This document shows positions 5,037 through 8,704 of a stretch of 8,704 bases of DNA, in pieces; within the stretch, counting starts at the first letter, position 1, and each line of letters opens with the position of its first letter. The translations under genes were made by a program, and so were the position numbers. Under the pieces are notes generated by a model that had not been told where the DNA came from, did no database searches, and saw only the letters and a list, made by a program, of their open reading frames with translations. The DNA comes from Thermoleophilia bacterium (lineage in GTDB: Bacteria; Actinomycetota; Thermoleophilia; Gaiellales; SKUG01): positions 399 through 9,102 of the forward strand of contig JAGQUL010000327.1 in NCBI GenBank assembly GCA_020438525.1, in the 5' to 3' direction.

Positions 5037-5396
5037 ATGGTGACGGTGCTGAACGAGACGGACGTGGTGGCGCTGCAGGTCGGCGGCACGCTCACGCGCG
5101 ACGACTACGAGCAGGTGATCGTGCCCGCGCTCGACGAGGCGGCATCCGGGACCGGATCGCTGCGCGTGCTGTTCGAGCTCGAGGACGACGAGATCCCCAG
5201 CTGGACCGCCGGCGCGATGCTCGACGACGCGAAGCTCGGCCTGAACCACTGGCGCGACTTCCACCGGATGGCGGTCACCACCGACAACCAGACGGTGCAC
5301 CGCGTCGCGCCGATCCTCTCGGCGCTCGTGCCCGGCGAGGTCAAGGCATTCGGGCGCGAAGAGCACGACGCCGCGCTCGCGTGGCTGCGCGCCTGA
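5037..5396 (+). CDS. SpoIIAA-like (STAS/CRAL-TRIO fold) small cytosolic protein (119 aa)
   Basis: This resembles the SpoIIAA-like family (Pfam PF11964), a small stand-alone alpha/beta domain of unknown function related in fold to STAS and CRAL-TRIO domains. The family pattern is visible: VALQVGGTLTRDDYEQVIVP (11-30), a strand LRVLFELED (42-50), WTAGAMLDDAKLGLNHWRDF (56-75), a strand RMAVTTDN (77-84), then a final amphipathic helix ending AALAWLRA. The length of about 119 is typical. It has no signal peptide or membrane segment. The ATG at 5037 is fixed by AAGGAG at 5025-5030, 6 nt upstream. It is divergent from the DsbA-like gene and convergent with the gene at 5469, with 72 bp between stops and no clear terminator. 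The cellular partner is unknown. Confidence 0.85.
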   Translation: MVTVLNETDVVALQVGGTLTRDDYEQVIVPALDEAASGTGSLRVLFELEDDEIPSWTAGAMLDDAKLGLNHWRDFHRMAVTTDNQTVHRVAPILSALVPGEVKAFGREEHDAALAWLRA

Positions 5397-5468
5397 ACGC
5401 GAACGTCCAGGTGCGCGGCGCCACGCGCGCGCGGCATCGAGGCATGGTGCTGTGCGGCTACGAGCGCG

Positions 5469-5960
5469 TCAGCGCTGCGCGGACAGCGGCTTGATGCCGA
5501 TGCCGCCCGGCGTGATCACGTTGATCGCCAGCGACTGGCGGCCACCGCGGCCGAACACGTCGACACGCTCGTTGAGCAGGGCCACGAGATGGTTCACGTC
5601 CTGCTGGGAGCGGGCGACCACGTCGACCACGTTGCGGTCGGCGGCGGAGGAGTCGTTGACCCAGGCGACGCCGGGAAGCAGCTTGAGCGCCTCGACCACA
5701 TCGTTCGCGCCGACGTTGTACGGGATGCCGGTGAGCGGCATGCGCACGACGAGCTTGGCGCCGAACAACGTGTCGCGAAGCAGGTTCGCCGCGGTCACGC
5801 CGCGGGGCACGTCGTTGAACGTCGCTTCGAGCGTCACGGCATCCTTCGCCTCGAGCGAGCTGGCACCGAGCGCTTCGAAGTCGGCGTGGAACTGGCCCTT
5901 CGCGTAGAGGGAGGGGGCCGGCGCGCAGCGGTCGGGGGTGATGATGGGGGAGAGGTTCAT
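5469..5960 (-). CDS. Unrecognised 163-aa protein
   Basis: I do not recognise a family. The ATG at 5958-5960 is supported by TGGAG ending 8 nt upstream; the longer open frame to 6044 would cover the promoter described below. Residues about 18-75 appear beta-rich and extended (ATFNDVPRGVTAANLL, then AKLVVRMPLTGIPYNVG). Residues 85-150 alternate helix and strand (DVVEALKLLPGVAWV, NVVDVVARSQQDVNHLVALL, SLAINVITP), a pattern compatible with a ferredoxin-like fold; this is inference. There is no signal peptide and no membrane segment, and C12 is the only Cys. Upstream are a promoter and a leader hairpin, so it is probably a single-gene unit. It could be a stress, phage-derived or structural protein; nothing visible decides. 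Confidence 0.75.
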   Translation of the reverse strand: MNLSPIITPDRCAPAPSLYAKGQFHADFEALGASSLEAKDAVTLEATFNDVPRGVTAANLLRDTLFGAKLVVRMPLTGIPYNVGANDVVEALKLLPGVAWVNDSSAADRNVVDVVARSQQDVNHLVALLNERVDVFGRGGRQSLAINVITPGGIGIKPLSAQR

Positions 5961-5987
5961 GGGAGAGGCTCCAGGGGAGAGTATTTT

Positions 5988-6002
5988 TCGGCCCAAGGCC
6001 GA
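5988..6002 (-). promoter_or_regulatory. Leader hairpin upstream of the 163-aa gene
   Basis: TCGGCC-CAA-GGCCGA forms a perfect 6-bp stem with a 3-nt loop. It lies near the 5' end of the predicted transcript (start near 6008) and about 28 nt before the start codon. On the minus strand it is followed by AAAAATA, so it is not a terminator. A stabilising 5' hairpin or a regulatory leader are possible. Confidence 0.4.
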
Positions 6003-6014
6003 TTTCGCTGAAAG

Positions 6015-6044
6015 ATTGTAGGCAGAAGCGCAAGGAGAACACAA
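6015..6044 (-). promoter_or_regulatory. SigA-type promoter for the 163-aa gene
   Basis: On the minus strand TTGTGT (6039-6044) and TACAAT (6015-6020) are separated by 18 bp. The -10 matches five of six consensus bases. The -35 matches three of six. The region is the most A+T-rich stretch of the window (about 5980-6080), as expected for a promoter in G+C-rich DNA. The predicted transcript start near 6008 leaves a leader of about 48 nt. Confidence 0.5.
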
Positions 6045-6058
6045 GTCATTAGGCGATA

Positions 6059-6080
6059 AATCGTCGCAAATCTGACGATT
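6059..6080 (-). terminator. Candidate terminator after the DoxX-like gene
   Basis: AATCGTC (6059-6065) and GACGATT (6074-6080) form a perfect 7-bp stem with an 8-nt loop. The hairpin begins 3 nt after the DoxX-like stop codon on the minus strand. The end of the stem merges into TTTAT, a short U-rich run. It also separates that gene from the promoter of the next one. Confidence 0.42.
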
Positions 6081-6083
6081 GCT

Positions 6084-6464
6084 TCAGAACGGCGCGATCC
6101 AGTAACGCCCGACCGCAACCACGATCGCCAGCACGCCCAGCGCGATCGACGGCACTCGGATCGGCGTGGGATCGTTGCGCCGCAGGTGCGTCGAGTAGGC
6201 ACCGAGCATGTCCAGCGCGAGCCCGGCAGCCGCCAGCGGGACGAGCCACGCCGCCACGTCGACGAGCGGCGGAACGACCAGCCCGACCGCGCCCGCCACC
6301 TCGACGAGCCCGATCAGGCGCACCTGCCACGGCGTGAAGTCGCGCGCCCATGCCCCCGCGCGCCGTTGCTCCAGCCGCTCGCGCGGCACCACGAGCTTCA
6401 TCGCTCCGGCACCCGCGAACGCCACCGCAAGCACCCACGCCACGATCCACAAGAGAGCATCCAT
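6084..6464 (-). CDS. DoxX-like integral membrane protein (126 aa)
   Basis: This is a small four-helix membrane protein of the DoxX/DoxX-like family. Predicted membrane segments are about 4-24 (LLWIVAWVLAVAFAGAGAMK), 46-64, 68-90 and 105-124. Family features include GAGAMKL at the end of helix 1 and a charged loop (PRERLEQRRAGAWARDFTPW) between helices 1 and 2. The pattern IGLVEVAGAVGLVVPPL follows in helix 2. Members are linked to respiratory quinone or sulfur redox and stress, but most have no assigned reaction, so I give none. The start at 6462-6464 fits the usual family N-terminus. It has no Shine-Dalgarno, and a TACCGT element 8 nt upstream suggests a leaderless transcript. An in-frame ATG at 6486-6488 is less likely. 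It is divergent from the LtrA gene. Confidence 0.85.
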   Translation of the reverse strand: MDALLWIVAWVLAVAFAGAGAMKLVVPRERLEQRRAGAWARDFTPWQVRLIGLVEVAGAVGLVVPPLVDVAAWLVPLAAAGLALDMLGAYSTHLRRNDPTPIRVPSIALGVLAIVVAVGRYWIAPF

Positions 6465-6472
6465 TGCACGGA

Positions 6473-6488
6473 ACGGTATCGGTAGCAT
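6473..6488. promoter_or_regulatory. Back-to-back -10 elements for two leaderless divergent genes
   Basis: TACCGT on the minus strand (6473-6478) lies 8 nt before the DoxX-like ATG, and TAGCAT on the plus strand (6483-6488) lies 8 nt before the LtrA GTG. Both fit the TANNNT -10 pattern common in actinobacteria. Neither gene has a Shine-Dalgarno. The two hexamers are only 4 bp apart, so the polymerases would compete for one site. Confidence 0.35.
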
Positions 6489-6496
6489 CCGACGCC

Positions 6497-7729
6497 GTGA
6501 CCGCCGAGACTCCAGAATCGATGCCGCTTCGTCACCTGCGCCCCCGTGACGGGAGCGAGCAGCGAGCAACGACGTTCGAGCTGTTCTTCGACCTCGTGTT
6601 CGTGTTCGCGATCACCCAGCTGAGCCACCACCTGCTCGCGCACCTCGATTTCCACGGCGTGCTCGAGACCGGATTCCTGCTGCTCGTCGTGTGGTGGGCG
6701 TGGAACTACACGACCTGGATGACGAACTGGTTCGATCCCGATTCGCGCCCGGTCCGGCTCGTGCTGATCGGCGTGATGGGACTCGGGCTGCTCATGAGCG
6801 TGGCGATCCCGGAGGCGTTCGGTGATCGAGCGCTGCTGTTCGCAGGCAGCTACGTCGCGCTGCAGGTGCTGCGCAACACCTTCAACGTGTACGCGGTGCA
6901 CGACGGCTCGGAGCGCCATCGCTCCTTCCAGCGGATCCTCGCGCACTCCATCGTCTCGGGGGCGCTCTACATTGCCGGCGCGGTGATCGGCGGCGAGTGG
7001 CTCGTGCCGCTCTGGATCGCGGCACTCGTGCTCGACTACGCCGGTCCCTACCTGCGCTACTGGACGCCCGGGCTCGGCGCATCCTCGACCGACTCGTGGG
7101 ACGTCAACGGCGAGCACTTCGCCGAGCGCTTCCACCTGCTCGTGATCATCGCGCTCGGCGAGGGGATCGTCGTGACCGGCGCCACTGCCGCGCAGCAGTC
7201 GCTCTACGGTGACTCCGTGCTCGCGATCCTCGTCGCGTTCCTCACGAGCGCGGCGATGTGGTGGATCTACTTCGACTTCGTGGCCGAGCGCGCGCGCCAG
7301 CGCCTGCACCGAAGCTCCGACCCGGGGCGTCTGGCTCGCGACGCGTTCACGTACCTGCACCTGCCGATCGTGCTCGGCATCATCCTCACCGCCGTGAGCG
7401 ACGAGCTGCTCGTCGCCCATCCCGGCGAGCCGTTCGAGCTGCCGATCATGGCGGTCGCCGGACCCGCGCTCTACATGGTCGGCCACAACCTGTTCCGCCT
7501 CGTGATGGCGCGCAGCATCAGCATGAACCGGCTCGTCGCGACCTTCGCCCTGCTCGCGCTCGTGCCGATCGCAGATACCGTGAGTGCGCTCGTGGTGAGC
7601 ACGCTCGTGCTCGGCGTGCTCGTCGCGCTGATCGTGCGCGAGCAGCTGATCAGCGTGCCGCAGCTTCCCGAGCAGGGGGTCGTGCACGACACGATCGACG
7701 GGCGACGACCGGCCGGTGGCGAAGCATGA
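6497..7729 (+). CDS. LtrA-family (low temperature requirement) membrane protein (410 aa)
   Basis: This is a polytopic membrane protein of the LtrA family (Pfam PF06772), named from a Listeria mutant that failed to grow in the cold; its transport or enzymatic role is unsettled. Motifs seen: FELFFDLVFVFAITQL near residues 27-42, WAWNYTTWMTNWFDPDS around 67-83, and the signature HFAERFHLLVIIALGEGIVV at 207-226, followed by AMWWIYFDF at 253-261. About ten hydrophobic segments run from 28 to 382, with a short polar tail. The length is typical. I chose the GTG at 6497 because the family usually carries about ten residues before the LR.LRPR segment and because a -10 element precedes it. The ATG at 6521 (402 aa) is the alternative. 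No Shine-Dalgarno is seen for either. Its TGA overlaps the ATG of the channel gene (ATGA), so the two are translationally coupled. Confidence 0.9.
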   Translation: MTAETPESMPLRHLRPRDGSEQRATTFELFFDLVFVFAITQLSHHLLAHLDFHGVLETGFLLLVVWWAWNYTTWMTNWFDPDSRPVRLVLIGVMGLGLLMSVAIPEAFGDRALLFAGSYVALQVLRNTFNVYAVHDGSERHRSFQRILAHSIVSGALYIAGAVIGGEWLVPLWIAALVLDYAGPYLRYWTPGLGASSTDSWDVNGEHFAERFHLLVIIALGEGIVVTGATAAQQSLYGDSVLAILVAFLTSAAMWWIYFDFVAERARQRLHRSSDPGRLARDAFTYLHLPIVLGIILTAVSDELLVAHPGEPFELPIMAVAGPALYMVGHNLFRLVMARSISMNRLVATFALLALVPIADTVSALVVSTLVLGVLVALIVREQLISVPQLPEQGVVHDTIDGRRPAGGEA

Positions 7730-8613
7730 GCATCGAGTCGCTGCTGGTGCCGCTCGGGATCGCGTTGTTCGCGATTCCCGCGATCGACCTGTTTCGCGAG
7801 CTGTTCCAGCCGGGCGGGCGGGGCGGGATCGGCCATCTGGTCGCGCGCATCGTGTGGCGCGTGCTGCGTGCGCCCGCTCGGCGCTCGCCGTTGATCGCGT
7901 CGCTCACCGGCCCGATCATCCTGCTGCTCACGCTCGCAGCGTGGCTTGGCCTGAGCGTGCTCGGGTGGGCGCTGATGCTCACGCCGGCCATGAACGGATC
8001 GGCGTTCGTGGGGCACGAAGCCGGCGGTGCGTTCGTCGATGCCCTGTACCTCTCGCTCGTCACGATCAGCACGCTCGGGTTCGGGGACGTGGTGCCCGAC
8101 GCCGACTGGGCGCGCCTGATCGTGCCACTCGAGGCGCTGTTCGGGCTCGGCGTGGCGGCCGGCTCGATCAGCTGGCTGTTCAATGTGCAGACCGTGCTGT
8201 CGCACCGCTCGACGCTCGCGACTCGGATTGCGATGCTCGAGGCGGCCGAGGGCGGTACCCCCGATACGCTTCCGATCGAGCAGCTCGACCGCAGCGAGGC
8301 GCTCGTGATGGACCTCGCATCGCACCTCGCGAGCGTCCACGCCGACCTGGTCCACGTGCCGATCAGCTACTGGTTCAAGACCGGCGAGGATCGCCACTCG
8401 CTGCCCGAGCAGCTCGCCTGGCTCGTCCATCTGGCCGATCGCTGCACCGTCGCCCGCGACCCGATCGTGCGCCTGCATGGCGGCGTGCTGCGACGACAGC
8501 TCGACGGCACCCTGCGGGACGTCGCGCACGAGTTCCTGCACCTGCCGCGCGACACGCCGTCGGGCGAGGTGCTGGCGGCCTGGCGCCGCGACCACTCCAT
8601 CGCCGGCGCGTAA
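7726..8613 (+). CDS. Two-TM-pore potassium-channel-like protein with uncharacterised cytosolic domain (295 aa)
   Basis: This is an ion channel of the Ion_trans_2 type. An N-terminal hydrophobic helix (about 6-23) is followed by a basic segment (about 38-53). The pore unit comes next: TM1 about 60-85, pore helix LYLSLVTIST (107-116), selectivity filter TLGFGD (116-121) and TM2 about 130-153. GFG in place of GYG still fits K+ selectivity. The cytosolic part, about 155-295, is helical and charged. It has no Rossmann motif of a TrkA-N/RCK regulatory domain, and I do not recognise it. The ATG at 7726 overlaps the LtrA stop by 4 bp, so the two are made together. Opening by voltage, ligand or partner cannot be told. 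The basic tail ends AAWRRDHSIAGA. No terminator is evident after 8613. Confidence 0.85.
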   Translation: MSIESLLVPLGIALFAIPAIDLFRELFQPGGRGGIGHLVARIVWRVLRAPARRSPLIASLTGPIILLLTLAAWLGLSVLGWALMLTPAMNGSAFVGHEAGGAFVDALYLSLVTISTLGFGDVVPDADWARLIVPLEALFGLGVAAGSISWLFNVQTVLSHRSTLATRIAMLEAAEGGTPDTLPIEQLDRSEALVMDLASHLASVHADLVHVPISYWFKTGEDRHSLPEQLAWLVHLADRCTVARDPIVRLHGGVLRRQLDGTLRDVAHEFLHLPRDTPSGEVLAAWRRDHSIAGA

Positions 8614-8660
8614 TCGCGTCGCCCCCGCTTCGGACCACCGCGGCCTGGTTGCATCGCCCC

Positions 8661-8704
8661 CGCCGCGCATCAGCTTCCCGCGCCGCGTATCGGCTTCCTG
8701 CGCC
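8661..8704 (+). repeat. 20-bp tandem repeat running off the right edge
   Basis: CGCCGCGCATCAGCTTCCCG (8661-8680) is followed directly by CGCCGCGTATCGGCTTCCTG (8681-8700), identical at 17 of 20 positions. CGCC then begins a third copy at the window end. It lies in the 91 bp downstream of the channel gene, where I see no coding start. The true copy number is outside the window. Confidence 0.7.

Noticed and set aside
5397..5468. Terminator between the SpoIIAA-like gene and the 163-aa gene
   Set aside because: Only GC-rich, imperfect self-complementarity is present; there is no clear stem-loop and no U-tract on either strand.
3947..5494. 515-codon plus-strand open frame through the DsbA-like gene
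   Set aside because: It is antisense to the DsbA-like gene and overlaps the SpoIIAA-like gene in another frame; it is Arg-rich throughout and has no motif.
6398..7687. 429-codon minus-strand open frame
   Set aside because: It is antisense to LtrA, which has clear family motifs. The His/Glu/Arg-rich, low-hydrophobicity translation is typical of a shadow frame in G+C-rich DNA.
7471..8670. 399-codon minus-strand open frame
   Set aside because: It is antisense to LtrA and the channel gene, with Arg/Gln/Glu-rich shadow composition and no start signal.

Overview
The window is high-G+C DNA (third codon positions are almost all G or C) with short intergenic gaps. It looks like a chromosomal segment of an actinobacterium. 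The secreted RTX-type protein ends in a cysteine-flanked tail (CGPGRD ... SCE) of a kind I associate with Thermoleophilia/Solirubrobacterales. That assignment is inference from protein style, not from a marker gene. I see no rRNA, tRNA, transposase, integrase or phage gene.

Layout, left to right. At 1-100 there is a possible truncated gene leaving on the minus strand, perhaps the N-terminus of a winged-helix regulator. A DnaQ-like DEDDh 3'-5' exonuclease follows (229-852, +). It converges on an unrecognised 198-residue protein with a duplicated C-terminal NGGIVPPW(M/L)QQ motif (891-1487, -). Upstream of that gene lies a secreted YWTD/RTX calcium-binding protein (1633-2943, -). Divergent from it is a thioredoxin with a short CnoX/YbbN-type C-terminal extension (3095-3697, +), preceded by a promoter candidate of the ECF/SigR type. 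The thioredoxin converges on a DsbA-family protein (4019-4927, -). The roughly 320 bp between them holds a striking array: three copies of a 14-bp core in one orientation, then three in the other. The first two copies belong to a perfect 49-bp tandem duplication.

Divergent from the DsbA-family gene is a small SpoIIAA-like (CRAL-TRIO/STAS-fold) protein (5037-5396, +). It faces an unrecognised 163-residue protein (5469-5960, -) that has a reasonable SigA-type promoter and a leader hairpin. Next come a DoxX-like membrane protein (6084-6464, -) and, divergent from it with only 32 bp between starts, an LtrA-family membrane protein (6497-7729, +). LtrA overlaps by 4 bp a two-TM-pore potassium-channel-like protein (7726-8613, +). 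The window ends inside a 20-bp tandem repeat.

Functional reading. The only convincing operon is LtrA plus K+ channel, a translationally coupled pair of membrane proteins. The thioredoxin and the DsbA-like gene are both thiol/disulfide proteins lying tail to tail, which suggests a loose redox theme, but they are not co-transcribed. The rest looks like single-gene housekeeping or accessory units. The best candidates for something undescribed are the 3+3 inverted repeat array (3712-3973) and the PPW-tailed protein (891-1487).
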